Assembly: GCF_030915405.1 (NCBI RefSeq)
Contig: NZ_CP133262.1
Coordinates: forward strand, 558,001-622,000
Reading direction: 5' to 3'
DNA length: 64,000 bases
Source: Neobacillus nitrireducens
GTDB taxonomy: Bacteria; Bacillota; Bacilli; Bacillales; Cytobacillaceae
Positions 43,796 through 52,501 of this stretch are shown here, piece after piece. The first letter of the stretch is position 1. The number at the start of each line of letters is the position of its first letter. The position numbers and the translations under genes were made by a program. The notes below the pieces were generated by a model that made no database searches, had not been told where the DNA came from, and worked only from the letters and a program-made list of their open reading frames with translations.

Positions 43796-44191
43796 ATGAC
43801 TAAGAGAGTAGCAATTATTGCAAGTAATGGTGGATTATTTGATGCATACAAAGTATTTAATATCGCAACAGCGGCAGCAGCAACTGATCAAGAAGTAGCT
43901 ATCTTCTTCACATTTGAAGGTTTAAACTTAATCCATAGAGAAGCTTCCAAACAGCTTCCAATGCCAGAGGGGAAAGAGCATTTTGCTGATGGCTTTGCAA
44001 AAGCAAATGTACCTTCCATTCCAGAACTATCTGCAATGGCTCAAGAAATGGGTGTTCAATTTATCGGATGTCAAATGACTATGGATGTCATGGGATTAGA
44101 AATAGAAAATTTTGTTGATTGAATTGAAGTAGGCGGTGCTGTCACCTTTTTAGAGTTCGCCAAGGATGCGGATGTTACCTTAACTTTTTAA
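43796..44191 (+). pseudogene. DsrE-like gene interrupted by an in-frame TGA
   Basis: The frame opens MTKRVAIIASNGGLFDAYKVF and keeps the conserved cysteine (FIGCQMTMDVMG), then meets TGA at codon 109 (44120-44122). The same frame continues IEVGGAVTFLEFAKDADVTLTF to a TAA at 44191, matching the family's C-terminus. In the paralogue at 42324-42803 the TGA position aligns with Ser, and I expect Gly in homologues, so it is not a Cys site. One change (GGA to TGA) would explain it. The hairpin downstream is weak (GGTG-CTGT-CACC). A recent nonsense mutation or readthrough is more likely than selenocysteine. The first 108 residues may still be made. Confidence 0.7.
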
Positions 44192-44212
44192 TTAGCATAT
44201 TTTTTTAATGAT

Positions 44213-44232
44213 TATAATACCATAGGGGGTAA
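44213..44232 (+). promoter_or_regulatory. -10 element and CstR-type operator before the persulfide dioxygenase gene
   Basis: TATAAT (44213-44218) runs into ATACCATAGGGGGTAA (44217-44232), which also contains the G-rich ribosome site only 7 bp before the start codon. Binding would block both initiation of transcription and the start region. Confidence 0.65.
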
Positions 44233-44239
44233 ATAAAGA

Positions 44240-45367
44240 ATGCCTTTAAATGTAATGACTTCAAAAGAAGTAACACAAAAAGTTTTTAATAATGAAGAGT
44301 TATTTATTCTAGATGTTAGAAATGAGAGTGATTTTAACGATTGGAAAATTGAAGGTGAGAAATTTGACTATTTAAATGTCCCTTATTTTGAACTGCTTGA
44401 TGGTGTGGATGAAATCCTTGACAAAATTCCTGCCGATCGAGAAGTATTGGTGGTTTGTGCTAAGGAAGGTTCATCTGTCATGGTGGCAGATATGCTTTCA
44501 GATGCGGGGTTAAACGTGTCATACTTAAAAGGTGGGATGAAAGAATGGAGTGAACATTTAGAACCGGTTAAAGTGGGCGACCTAAATGATGGCGGTGAAA
44601 TTTATCAATTTGTTCGAATTGGTAAAGGCTGCTTATCTTATATGGTAGTATCAAACGATGAGGCAGCACTGATTGATGCAACACGTATGACTGATAGCTA
44701 TCTTGATTTTGCGGAAGGAATCGGCGCAAAAATTACACACGTATTTGATACACACCTTCATGCGGACCATATTTCTGGTGGACGTACATTGGCTGAAAAA
44801 ACAGGTGCAACTTATTGGCTTCCACCAAAGGATGCAACAGAAGTCACCTTTGATTTCCAACCATTAGAAGATGGAAATGACGTAAAAATCGGAAACACTA
44901 TTATTAATATTCACGCATTGTATTCTCCAGGTCACACGATTGGTTCCACTTCATTTGTTGTAGATGAAAAGTTCTTGCTTTCAGGCGATATTGTATTCAT
45001 TGATTCCATCGGAAGACCGGATCTCGCAGGGATGGCGGAAGACTGGGTTGGAGATTTACGCGAGACACTTTATAAACGTTACAGAGAATTATCAGAAGAG
45101 CTCATTGTGCTTCCAGCCCACTTTATGATAATTGATGAGTTAAATGATGATGGCAGTGTGGCTCAAAAATTAGGAACATTAATTGAAGAAAATCATGGTC
45201 TAAATATCGAAGACGAGAGTGAATTCAGAAAAATGGTAACAGAAAACCTGCCGCCCCAGCCTAATGCATATCAAGAAATTCGTCAAACCAACATGGGAAA
45301 AATCAATCCCGACATTGATCAACAGCGAGAAATGGAAATCGGCCCAAACCGCTGTGCTGTTCGATAA
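44240..45367 (+). CDS. Rhodanese-MBL fold protein, persulfide dioxygenase-like
   Basis: 375 residues. Residues ~1-110 are a rhodanese domain ([15 protein letters not shown], cysteine in VVCAKEGSS). Residues ~120-330 are an ETHE1-type metallo-beta-lactamase domain with [11 protein letters not shown] (about 171-181), [25 protein letters not shown] and LPAHF, the ligands for one iron. Such enzymes oxidise low-molecular-weight persulfides to sulfite. The domain order, rhodanese first, differs from S. aureus CstB. TauE downstream could export the sulfite. Confidence 0.9.
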   Translation: MPLNVMTSKEVTQKVFNNEELFILDVRNESDFNDWKIEGEKFDYLNVPYFELLDGVDEILDKIPADREVLVVCAKEGSSVMVADMLSDAGLNVSYLKGGMKEWSEHLEPVKVGDLNDGGEIYQFVRIGKGCLSYMVVSNDEAALIDATRMTDSYLDFAEGIGAKITHVFDTHLHADHISGGRTLAEKTGATYWLPPKDATEVTFDFQPLEDGNDVKIGNTIINIHALYSPGHTIGSTSFVVDEKFLLSGDIVFIDSIGRPDLAGMAEDWVGDLRETLYKRYRELSEELIVLPAHFMIIDELNDDGSVAQKLGTLIEENHGLNIEDESEFRKMVTENLPPQPNAYQEIRQTNMGKINPDIDQQREMEIGPNRCAVR

Positions 45368-45394
45368 CTTTATGACTAAAAAAATTAAAAATTT

Positions 45395-45422
45395 AGGGAA
45401 CTAGTAAAGGTTCCTTTTTTTT
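45395..45422 (+). terminator. Terminator or attenuator between the dioxygenase and tauE genes
   Basis: AGGGAAC-TAGTAAA-GGTTCCT followed by eight T residues. tauE has no operator of its own, so its expression may depend on readthrough. Confidence 0.75.
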
Positions 45423-45438
45423 AAGGGGGGAGGATACC

Positions 45439-46215
45439 ATGGCTATTAGCTTTATCATTACGATCTTCCTAATTGGTTTTGTTGGGTCATTTATTTCAGG
45501 GATGTTAGGTATTGGTGGTGCAATCATTAATTTCCCCATGTTATTGTACATTCCAGTTATACTAGGGGTAGGTCATTTTACAGCACATGAGGTTTCAGGA
45601 ATTACTGCCATCCAAGTTTTCTTTTCGACAATTGGTGGTGTTCTGGTTTACCGGAAAGGTGGATTCTTAAATAAAAAACTTATTGCCTATATGGGAATAA
45701 GTATTTTGATTGGAAGCTTTATCGGTGGATTTGGCTCTACACATTTGCCGGAAAGCGGAATTAATATTGTTTACGGAATTTTAGCATTGATTGCTGTCAT
45801 TATGATGTTTATTCCGAAAAAAGGAATTGATACTATTCCTTTAGACCAAGTTAAATTTAACAAGTGGCTTGCAGCGCTATTTGCTTTCATTGTCGGGATT
45901 GGTGCTGGGATCGTTGGTGCTGGAGGAGCATTCCTATTGGTGCCAATTATGCTAACGGTGTTAAAGATACCGACAAGAATGACCATTGCCTCATCCTTAG
46001 CCATTACACTTATTTCATCCATAGGAGCGGTTTCTGGGAAAATTTCAACAGGGCAAGTGGCTATTCTACCCTCGATCATTATGGTTGCAGCTAGTTTAAT
46101 TGCTTCACCAATAGGCGCCAATTTAGGAAAAAGAGTGAACCCCAGGGTATTGCAAATTATAATGGGGATTTTAATTTTTGTAACAGCAGTCAAAACATGG
46201 ATTGGTATTTTATAA
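45439..46215 (+). CDS. TauE/SafE family sulfite/anion exporter
   Basis: 258 residues with about eight membrane helices. The two repeated halves start [29 protein letters not shown] and [26 protein letters not shown], the TauE/SafE hallmark. By context, next to a persulfide dioxygenase that yields sulfite, it probably exports sulfite or related sulfur anions. Ribosome site GGGGGGAGG. Confidence 0.9.
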   Translation: MAISFIITIFLIGFVGSFISGMLGIGGAIINFPMLLYIPVILGVGHFTAHEVSGITAIQVFFSTIGGVLVYRKGGFLNKKLIAYMGISILIGSFIGGFGSTHLPESGINIVYGILALIAVIMMFIPKKGIDTIPLDQVKFNKWLAALFAFIVGIGAGIVGAGGAFLLVPIMLTVLKIPTRMTIASSLAITLISSIGAVSGKISTGQVAILPSIIMVAASLIASPIGANLGKRVNPRVLQIIMGILIFVTAVKTWIGIL

Positions 46216-46275
46216 AATTAATTAGCTTTTATAGACAACAAAGGTTTACTTTGGTTCGTTACACTTTGTATAAAA

Positions 46276-46290
46276 AACCTATAGGGAGGA
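46276..46290 (+). promoter_or_regulatory. Degenerate CstR-type half-site at the hesB-like gene
   Basis: ACCTATAGGGAGGA keeps the ACC-TATA-GGG core but loses the outer AT. It overlaps the AGGGAGGA ribosome site. Weaker than the other copies. Confidence 0.35.
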
Positions 46291-46296
46291 ATTAAG

Positions 46297-46584
46297 ATGA
46301 TTAAAATTACACAGGCTGCAATAGTAAAAATAAAAAATGAAGTTCAAGATATTATCAATGAAGGCAAAAAACCCCTAATCCGTTTAGAGATGGGAATTGG
46401 CTGAGGGGGTCCACAGCTTCGTCTGACTCTGGAGGAGTCAGCATTAGATATGGATGAAATAACAGAACAAGATGGAATAGAGTTTTTGGTAAATGAAAGA
46501 GATAAGGTTTATTTTGATCATGTGAAAATAGATTATGTTAGGAGTTTACTCGGAGGGGGACAATTTATAGTGCTACGAGTTTAA
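46297..46584 (+). CDS. HesB/IscA-like protein with in-frame UGA, putative selenoprotein
   Basis: The frame starts at the ATG behind AGGGAGGA and runs to TAA at 46582-46584, with a TGA as codon 36 (46402-46404); 95 residues if UGA is decoded. Upstream: MIKITQAAIVKIKNEVQDI and LIRLEMGIG. Downstream: GGPQLRLTLEESALDMDEI, QDGIEFLVNERDKVYFDHVKIDYV and QFIVLRV. The pattern G-[C/U]-x-GP-x-L-x-L-x-L is where HesB-like proteins carry Cys, or Sec in the known HesB-like selenoproteins. A hairpin placed like a bacterial SECIS follows. It is last in the sulfur gene series, so sulfur/selenium transfer or Fe-S maturation is likely. Standard gene callers would miss or truncate it. A Cys-to-stop mutation is the alternative. 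Confidence 0.75.
46402..46441 (+). promoter_or_regulatory. UGA codon and candidate bacterial SECIS hairpin
   Basis: UGA at 46402-46404. A 7-bp stem CTGACTC (46423-46429) / GAGTCAG (46435-46441) carries the 5-nt loop TGGAG. The loop begins 26 nt after the UGA and has G at its second position, within the spacing and loop rules I know for bacterial SECIS elements. SelB recognition is not shown, and no sel genes lie in this window. Confidence 0.6.
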
Positions 46585-46612
46585 CTACCGGTCCATTGCA
46601 CCCTATCCATTC

Positions 46613-46660
46613 AAAAAGGAGAAGGAGATACACTATATATGTATGTCCTTCTCCTTTTTT
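46613..46660. terminator. Terminator after the hesB-like gene
   Basis: AAAAAGGAGAAGGA/TCCTTCTCCTTTTT, a 14-bp stem with T-runs for either direction. Confidence 0.92.
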
Positions 46661-46705
46661 ATAGGATTACAAGTTCTAGGGCTGCTCTGAAGGTCTACCA
46701 ATGCA

Positions 46706-48148
46706 TCAATAAACGACCACTGGGTCATAGCTGCTGAGATTGTCATACACAGATTTCATAACACTTGGCGGGGTGTTAACACAGCCATGCGATCCATTGC
46801 TGCGATAGATATTACCACCAAAACTTGACCTCCAGTTGGCATCGTGGAATCCCTGACCACCATTCGTAAAAGGGACCCAGTAATTAACAGGTGTCTGATA
46901 CGTAATCTTTCCGTTTTCTCTGCCCGTTAGGACGGCAGGGGTTTGCTTATAAAGGACATACCATACTCCTGGTGTTGTATCATGGTGGGTACCTTGATTG
47001 CCAGTAACCACACTTGTTGTCACGACTAATTTCCCATTTTTGTAAATCCAAATTCGCTGCTTTGCTATGGAGACTTCAGCATACGTATCACCAATCCCAT
47101 TGTTTTTGACAGCGTCATATCCGTAACCTTCACCATTCCACCCATTTCCGTATATATTAGAGGCGGAAACCGATTTCTTCCCACTTTCAAAAGCTTTCAT
47201 AATACGGGGAATTTCTTTATCCACATTTATGGCCCAGCCATAACCTCTAGCTTTAACCGAAATCATCGATCCTGAATGGGTCCTGAATGACATATCCTTG
47301 TATAATGTGGATTGAGATTGGTTTATTTCAGCAATCTTTTTCTTAAAATTACCCTTATCATCAATCTTAATCTGTGAATCTTTTGAAATAGATGCATTTT
47401 TAATTAATTCGCCCGCTTTTAATGTAAAAACCTTATTCTGCACCTTATAATCGACGGTCTGCACAAGAAATTCTTCCAGCTTTTTTTGTTGATTTTTTAC
47501 AAACTCGCTGTCTTCTTTAATGGGCTGTATGTATACTGGATTGAGCTGGATTTCACTAATATATTCGTGTTTGTCGTAGTCCACTAAAAGACTAGGAACA
47601 TCATATTGCTCTCCGCTAATGCTGTTAGTGACTACAATTTTGCCTTGTTTCAAACGAACCACCGCATCTTTTGGCACTTTTAAACTTTTATTCATGGCTA
47701 ACAGCTTTTCTTCCACCTGCTTTTTCAATGTCTGGTTTCGATAATGATCCTGTTTACGGGGCATTAAGGAATAATTATTAGCTTTTGAAGAGGGTAAAAA
47801 CGTATACTGGTCCTTTAATTTTTTCTTGATTTGGGGCAGGTCATTTTCCATAAATCCCATCATGGTATCTTTTCCATCGAAAACTTGTTGATTTCCGACA
47901 TAGACGATATTTTTCAATGTAGTTGTTTTTAATTTCTTAAGTGCTTGATCAGCGTTCATTCCACCGACCTTTATCCCATTAATTTTGATTTGTGAATTAA
48001 AATGGGTTGCTTGATAGTACCAGACTGCTGCAATCAAGAGGATGATAGTAAAGAGGAGACCTCCGGTAATAAACCTCCAGTTCGCGTACCACTTTACTGA
48101 ATTCTCGTGTTTTTTGTCCATTTCTTTAATTTCTGCTGGGCTTTCCAT
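46706..48148 (-). CDS. L,D-transpeptidase with peptidoglycan-binding domains
   Basis: 480 residues. A membrane anchor (about 28-47) is followed by two PG_binding_4-like regions (about 50-330: INGIKVGGMNADQALKKLK, KARGYGWAINVDKEIPRIMKAFESGKK). The YkuD domain then shows YAEVSIAKQRIWIYKNGKLV, TPGVWYVLYKQ and the catalytic SHGCVNTPP (about 454-462, with Cys intact). It makes 3-3 cross-links in peptidoglycan or attaches it to other polymers outside the cell. Ribosome site GGAGGAAAC. Not part of the sulfur regulon as far as I see. Confidence 0.9.
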   Translation of the reverse strand: MESPAEIKEMDKKHENSVKWYANWRFITGGLLFTIILLIAAVWYYQATHFNSQIKINGIKVGGMNADQALKKLKTTTLKNIVYVGNQQVFDGKDTMMGFMENDLPQIKKKLKDQYTFLPSSKANNYSLMPRKQDHYRNQTLKKQVEEKLLAMNKSLKVPKDAVVRLKQGKIVVTNSISGEQYDVPSLLVDYDKHEYISEIQLNPVYIQPIKEDSEFVKNQQKKLEEFLVQTVDYKVQNKVFTLKAGELIKNASISKDSQIKIDDKGNFKKKIAEINQSQSTLYKDMSFRTHSGSMISVKARGYGWAINVDKEIPRIMKAFESGKKSVSASNIYGNGWNGEGYGYDAVKNNGIGDTYAEVSIAKQRIWIYKNGKLVVTTSVVTGNQGTHHDTTPGVWYVLYKQTPAVLTGRENGKITYQTPVNYWVPFTNGGQGFHDANWRSSFGGNIYRSNGSHGCVNTPPSVMKSVYDNLSSYDPVVVY

Positions 48149-48352
48149 AAAGTTTCCTCCTACACCTGATGAAATTCTAGCTATTAATATTTCATTTTCT
48201 TCAATATATTTATGTCATAAATTACAGTTTTATTGCAAAATTGTAATTTATACAACTATTCTACTAAATGTTATCGTCGAACATTGTCGGTTTTTGAATA
48301 TGCCTAAATTTATTTTTATTCGCACTGATTAATAACCAATTATTTAACAAAA

Positions 48353-48383
48353 AAAACCCATCACAGGGTACATGATGGGTTTT
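48353..48383 (-). terminator. Terminator of the rhodanese lipoprotein gene
   Basis: AAAACCCATCA/TGATGGGTTTT stem with an A-run on the plus strand, i.e. a T-run for the minus-strand transcript. Confidence 0.88.
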
Positions 48384-48401
48384 GCCTTTCGGACAACCTT
48401 A

Positions 48402-48767
48402 CTATTCTATTTCATATCCCCAAGTATTCATTCCACCAGTCATATTATAAATAGATTTAAAACTATTTGTTGTTAGAATTTCACTTGCTTGGGCGGAACG
48501 ATTTCCACTACGGCAGACTACTAAATAGGTTGCAGAAGGGTCTAATTCTTTCATTCTATTTTCTAATTCTTGAAGTGGAATTAGGGTTGCATTTGGGATA
48601 TGTCCACCCTGGTATTCTTCTGCCGTACGGACATCTAATACCACTACTTCCTTTTTGTCGATTAATTCTTTGGCTTCATCTGCTGTTACATTCCTGTATC
48701 CTTCCATACTGCATGCAGAAAGGCCAAGGACTAAAAGTAAAACTAATAATACAGCACTTTTTTTCAT
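48402..48767 (-). CDS. Rhodanese-like lipoprotein
   Basis: 121 residues. Lipoprotein signal MKKSAVLLVLLLVLGLSAC with lipobox LSAC, then a complete rhodanese domain: VVVLDVRTAEEYQGGHIPNATLIPL and active loop VVCRSGNRSAQA with the cysteine. It would act on sulfane sulfur outside the membrane. Upstream, ATACCCTACAGGGTAA (48831-48846) overlaps a minus-strand TATAAT, so it belongs to the CstR-type regulon. Confidence 0.88.
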   Translation of the reverse strand: MKKSAVLLVLLLVLGLSACSMEGYRNVTADEAKELIDKKEVVVLDVRTAEEYQGGHIPNATLIPLQELENRMKELDPSATYLVVCRSGNRSAQASEILTTNSFKSIYNMTGGMNTWGYEIE

Positions 48768-48830
48768 TATCTAACCACCCTAATCCAAAATGTCTTTTGT
48801 AAAAGTTATTTCTACCGAATCATTTTAATT

Positions 48831-48846
48831 ATACCCTACAGGGTAA
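48831..48846 (-). promoter_or_regulatory. CstR-type operator of the rhodanese lipoprotein gene
   Basis: TTACCCTGTAGGGTAT on the minus strand, running into TATAAT (GGGTATAATT). The distance to the start codon is about 64 bp. The stretch 48847-49048 has no gene I can support. Confidence 0.7.
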
Positions 48847-49048
48847 AGGTGGGTAGGTAGTAAATATGGACAAAATAGCAAAATAACACTGGTTGCCATT
48901 TTAATTGCTAATGAGGGGAGAAGCTTTGGTAAGATTATTTCAGTAGTAAAAATGAATATGGGAATTTAGGGTTTGGCTGAGGCTATAAAAACGGGATACG
49001 AGTTTTTAATTTTGGTAATTGAATAGGGAGTTAACAGTTAATAAAAAC

Positions 49049-49085
49049 CATTCTAAGCACCTTATAGCGCTTAGAATGTTTTTTA
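49049..49085. terminator. Terminator of the small secreted protein gene
   Basis: CATTCTAAGC/GCTTAGAATG with a 10-nt loop; A and T runs outside serve both strands. Confidence 0.85.
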
Positions 49086-49087
49086 GC

Positions 49088-49324
49088 TTACTTATTAATC
49101 TTACAATCCGTACCTGTTTCTTTTTTCATTTTAGCTACACAATCTTTGTGCACCTCTTTTAATTGTTTATCACTTAAATCAGGATATTTCTCTTGCATCA
49201 TAGGGATCATTTCTTTAAAATCTCCCACTTTGCAATCAATTTTATTAGTTGCTGCCATAACTCCAGTTCCCAATCCAAGTAATAAGACTAGGGTAAAAGT
49301 ACTCGTAACAATTTTTTTCTTCAT
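49088..49324 (-). CDS. Small secreted protein with three cysteines
   Basis: 78 residues. Signal peptide MKKKIVTSTFTLVLLLGLGTGVMAA, mature part about 53 residues: TNKIDCKVGDFKEMIPMMQEKYPDL ... HKDCVAKMKKETGTDCKINK. No family recognised. The ribosome site CGGAGGGACC is good. A CstR-type operator upstream (49385-49400) ties it to the sulfur response, where extracellular cysteines could react with persulfides; that role is inference. Confidence 0.65.
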   Translation of the reverse strand: MKKKIVTSTFTLVLLLGLGTGVMAATNKIDCKVGDFKEMIPMMQEKYPDLSDKQLKEVHKDCVAKMKKETGTDCKINK

Positions 49325-49384
49325 TGAAGGTCCCTCCGGAGGTAAAATTTTTTTACTACTATTTTATTTTACAATAGATTTGAT

Positions 49385-49400
49385 ATACTCCACGGGGTAA
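49385..49400 (-). promoter_or_regulatory. CstR-type operator of the small secreted protein gene
   Basis: TTACCCCGTGGAGTAT on the minus strand, 61 bp before the start codon. One arm deviates (ACTCC for ACCCC). Confidence 0.55.
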
Positions 49401-49444
49401 TTGTTACAGGTTATAAAACTTTTAATCTTGAAATAAATAATACA

Positions 49445-50206
49445 TCATTTTCGTTTTTTTCCAACCGCACCAAGGAAAAGAACAAATTCTTCATCGCCGT
49501 CTAAACCTAATACCTCATCGATCAGCTTTTGATCATAGATACCAATCGCACAAGCTCCGGCATCAATAGATTCACTTGCTAAATAAAGGTTTTGAGAAAC
49601 ATGACCAATATCAATCAGGATTTTTTTATGTGCTGAAATATCATACTTCCATTCAGAACGGTATGGAATGGAACTCCATGCAAACACCACGGCAGCCCTT
49701 TTAGCGAAATTAGGTACAAAAGGTTGATCTAGAGTAATGGCATCAATTTTGTTATCTAACTCATCTAATTCAAACATAAATAAGAGTTTGTGTTCAACCG
49801 GAAGATATCTGTAGATTCCTTGTGGAATTCCTTCTACTCGCATAATGAAAAGATAGGTTTCAAAAGTATGTGTTGCACCACTGCATGGTACTGTTCGCAG
49901 TGTAAGTCCAGCCTTGTTGGTGGCAGTTATACCTTGGGTAGCCCATAATAGATAGGATAACTCCTCAAGACTTAAACAATCTTCAGAATAAAATCTTGTA
50001 CTTCTTCGATCCTTAATGCAATCATATATATTTTCTCTTTTTACAACTTTTTGACTAACTTCTGGCAAATCAATTACAGTTGACGAAGAGGCATAGGGTT
50101 TAACAATTGGCGGTTTTGGCAGACCCTTTATTTTATCTGTTCTAATTTGTTTAAATTCAAGAAAATTAGACTTTAAGAAACTCCTTTGTTGTTCATATCG
50201 TCCCAT
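49445..50206 (-). CDS. SagB-type flavin oxidoreductase (nitroreductase family)
   Basis: 253 residues. NIYDCIKDRRSTRFYSEDCLSLEELSYLLWATQGIT is the FMN-binding opening of SagB/ThcOx-type proteins. RTVPCSGATHTFETYLFI, GIYRYLPVEHKLL, DIGHVSQNLYLASESIDAGACAIG and FVLFLGAVGK follow. SagB enzymes oxidise azolines in RiPP synthesis, but stand-alone copies without cyclodehydratase are common, and none is near here. The operator upstream suggests a role in sulfur or quinone redox stress instead. Start codon behind AGGAGG. Confidence 0.82.
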   Translation of the reverse strand: MGRYEQQRSFLKSNFLEFKQIRTDKIKGLPKPPIVKPYASSSTVIDLPEVSQKVVKRENIYDCIKDRRSTRFYSEDCLSLEELSYLLWATQGITATNKAGLTLRTVPCSGATHTFETYLFIMRVEGIPQGIYRYLPVEHKLLFMFELDELDNKIDAITLDQPFVPNFAKRAAVVFAWSSIPYRSEWKYDISAHKKILIDIGHVSQNLYLASESIDAGACAIGIYDQKLIDEVLGLDGDEEFVLFLGAVGKKRK

Positions 50207-50243
50207 GTTAGAACCTCCTATGATATCTTTACTTTATAAAAGT

Positions 50244-50259
50244 ATACCCGTTCCGGTAT
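50244..50259 (-). promoter_or_regulatory. CstR-type operator of the SagB-like gene
   Basis: ATACCGGAACGGGTAT on the minus strand, overlapping a TATACT -10 element and 38 bp from the start codon. Confidence 0.65.
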
Positions 50260-50341
50260 TTAAATCTATGACCTGCATCATAGTTAACAATTTGTTCACT
50301 ATTTCTTGATATGGTTCTTGCAACAAATAACTACACAATCT

Positions 50342-50378
50342 AAAAAAACTTGCTACCATATTGGAGCAAGTTTTTTTC
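50342..50378. terminator. Rho-independent terminator hairpin
   Basis: AAAAAAACTTGCT/AGCAAGTTTTTTT, a 13-bp stem. It separates the sulfur region from the DinB-like gene; the gene it ends is not obvious. Confidence 0.8.
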
Positions 50379-50478
50379 TTAATTATAGAAGAAACAACTC
50401 TTCGAATAATTTTTCAATACGGTGAATATAACAGAAGAGGAATCTAAGTATTTATTTCCAAGTGAAGGGAGAAAAATC

Positions 50479-50988
50479 GTGAGTAGCATAGAAAATGACA
50501 ATCTCAGTGAAACGAGAAAAAAACTAGTAAACGAAATTTCATTATTAGGTTATGATAATTTTAATAATAGGACTGACAATAATGGGTGGAGTATAGCCCA
50601 AGTTTGTCATCATTTGGTCTTGGTAGAAAAAGCGTCTGCACATGCTATTGCTTTTGGACTAAACAGAATAGACGGTAATAAAAAAGAACGTAAAGAACTA
50701 CATTCTGTATTGGATAGGACGAAAAAATTGGAGGCACCAGAAATAGTTAATCCATCTGTAGAACCATTTGAAGTCCAACAAATAATTGATTTGCTGAATG
50801 ATTCCAGAAATAAGTTGATGGCTGTCCTTAGTAAGGTAGAAGATACGGCAATATTGGCAGATAAATCAGCGAAACATCCTCGCTTTGGTGAATTACCTCT
50901 AAATCAATGGATAGAATTATTATATTTACATGAGCAACGACACATAGATCAAATAAAAGAAATAAAAATACTTATAGATGGGAAGTAA
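50479..50988 (+). CDS. DinB family protein
   Basis: 169 residues from a GTG with AAGGGAG upstream; the longer GTG at 50422 lacks a ribosome site. The four-helix DinB/YfiT fold is suggested by GWSIAQVCHHLVLVEKASAHAI and WIELLYLHEQRHIDQIKEI, with histidines placed to bind a metal. Many such proteins are thiol-dependent transferases (bacillithiol in Bacillus) acting on small molecules or drugs. The substrate is unknown. Confidence 0.8.
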   Translation: MSSIENDNLSETRKKLVNEISLLGYDNFNNRTDNNGWSIAQVCHHLVLVEKASAHAIAFGLNRIDGNKKERKELHSVLDRTKKLEAPEIVNPSVEPFEVQQIIDLLNDSRNKLMAVLSKVEDTAILADKSAKHPRFGELPLNQWIELLYLHEQRHIDQIKEIKILIDGK

Positions 50989-51082
50989 TAGACTTCCCAA
51001 TTGGCTAGCTTTTGAACATATCCTGATATACTCTAACGATGAAAGGAGCTACCAGTAGTGTTGGCAGCTCCTATTTGGTGAA

Positions 51083-52501
51083 TTAACGAGGCAATGAATC
51101 ATCATAGCCTTTATAGTTCCAACATTGCATTAATTGGTGTATGCCTTTTTCAATTTGGTCCAAGGGAATGCCTCCGAAGCCAAATAAAAAAGTTGGATAT
51201 GGATAGTCAATGGGACTTAACAGATAATCGCTTAATGGATAGATGGCAATATGGTTCTTTGCCGCGATGTGTTTTAACTGATCTTCCCTTTTGGATAAGG
51301 GGACGGAAATTAAAATGTGCATTCCGGCCAGGTCTCCTGTAATAATGACTTCCGGATAAAATGTTTCTAATATCCGGGTTAATTTTTCATGTTTTTTCCG
51401 ATAAATTCTCCGCATCCTGTTTAAGTGTTTGGAAAAATAGCCATCTCTCATAAAATCAGCTAGTATATGCTGATCGAATCTTGGTACAGTTGATGAGTAA
51501 AAACTGAATGTCTCTTTATATTTTTGCATTAAGTTTGAAGGTAAGACAAAATAAGCAACACGTAAAGAAGGCATTAATGATTTGGTAAACGTGCTTAAAT
51601 AAATTACTTTTTCGTTTTGATCTAACCCTTGTAAGGCGGGTATAGGTTTTCCAATATAACGAAACTCGCTATCATAATCGTCTTCAATGATGTAGCGGCT
51701 TTTATCTTTTGCTGCCCAGTTTAATAGCTGTGTTCTTCGTGTTGCCGATAGGACCGCACCCGTAGGGAATTGGTGGGAAGGAGTAATGTAAACAATATTG
51801 GCCTCTGTTTTTTCCAGTTCATCCACGATTAAACCATTTTCATCCACTGGAATAGGGATGGCTCTATTTTGTATTTGTATTTTAGGTATGGCCGAATACC
51901 CAGGATTTTCAAGTGCAAATTTTAAATCATCTCCAAGTAACCTTAGAATCATGGGAAGCAGCTGTTCCGTGCCCGAACCAATGACAATCTGTTCAGGGTT
52001 GCAAACAATTCCCCTCGATTGATAAAGATATTTGGCAATTTCCACTCTTAATACGAATTCTCCTTGCGGGTCCCCAGTTTCCAGCAACTCTTTTGAACTG
52101 CTATCATATATATTTTTTGCATATTTACGCCAAAGTGAAAAAGGGAAGGAGTCTGCATCAATTTTTCCGGGATGGAAGTCAAATTGAACGATTTTTTTCT
52201 CGACCTTTCCTACAGGCATGTTAAGAAGTTCTTTTTCAATATAGGGTAATTCATCGATCTCTTCCACGAAAAAACCGATGCGGGGTTTGGATGCCACATA
52301 GCCTTCTGCCACGAGCTGGGAATAGGCAATTTCAATGGTAGTTTGGCTTATATTTAAGAATTCTGCTAATTTTTTCTTCGATGGCAATTTGGTTCCCACT
52401 TCAATTTGTTTTTGGATAATGGCATCTTTGATCCCATTATAAAGCTGTTCATACAATGGTTTTTCTGTACCATTATCCAACTTAAACATGAGCATATCCA
52501 T
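51083..52501 (-). CDS. pdxR: MocR/GntR-type PLP-dependent regulator, PdxR-like
   Basis: 472 residues from the ATG giving [11 protein letters not shown], with GGGGGA upstream; a longer frame would reach into the pdxS promoter. Residues ~10-80 are a GntR winged helix ([41 protein letters not shown]). The rest is a type I aminotransferase-like domain with the PLP lysine in [19 protein letters not shown]. It lies back to back with pdxST, as PdxR does in other Firmicutes, and probably activates B6 synthesis when PLP is low. Confidence 0.88.
   Translation of the reverse strand: MDMLMFKLDNGTEKPLYEQLYNGIKDAIIQKQIEVGTKLPSKKKLAEFLNISQTTIEIAYSQLVAEGYVASKPRIGFFVEEIDELPYIEKELLNMPVGKVEKKIVQFDFHPGKIDADSFPFSLWRKYAKNIYDSSSKELLETGDPQGEFVLRVEIAKYLYQSRGIVCNPEQIVIGSGTEQLLPMILRLLGDDLKFALENPGYSAIPKIQIQNRAIPIPVDENGLIVDELEKTEANIVYITPSHQFPTGAVLSATRRTQLLNWAAKDKSRYIIEDDYDSEFRYIGKPIPALQGLDQNEKVIYLSTFTKSLMPSLRVAYFVLPSNLMQKYKETFSFYSSTVPRFDQHILADFMRDGYFSKHLNRMRRIYRKKHEKLTRILETFYPEVIITGDLAGMHILISVPLSKREDQLKHIAAKNHIAIYPLSDYLLSPIDYPYPTFLFGFGGIPLDQIEKGIHQLMQCWNYKGYDDSLPR

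Noticed and set aside
48847..49048. Possible decayed small gene (ILIANEGRSFGKIISVVKMNMGI, stop, GLAEAIKTGYEFLILVIE)
   Set aside because: Needs a frameshift at the start and a stop read-through, and I know no matching family. The TGA at about 48978 lies in another frame, so it is not Sec evidence.
49445..50206. RiPP (thiazole/oxazole peptide) cluster
   Set aside because: No cyclodehydratase, precursor peptide or exporter gene lies nearby; the SagB-like gene stands alone.
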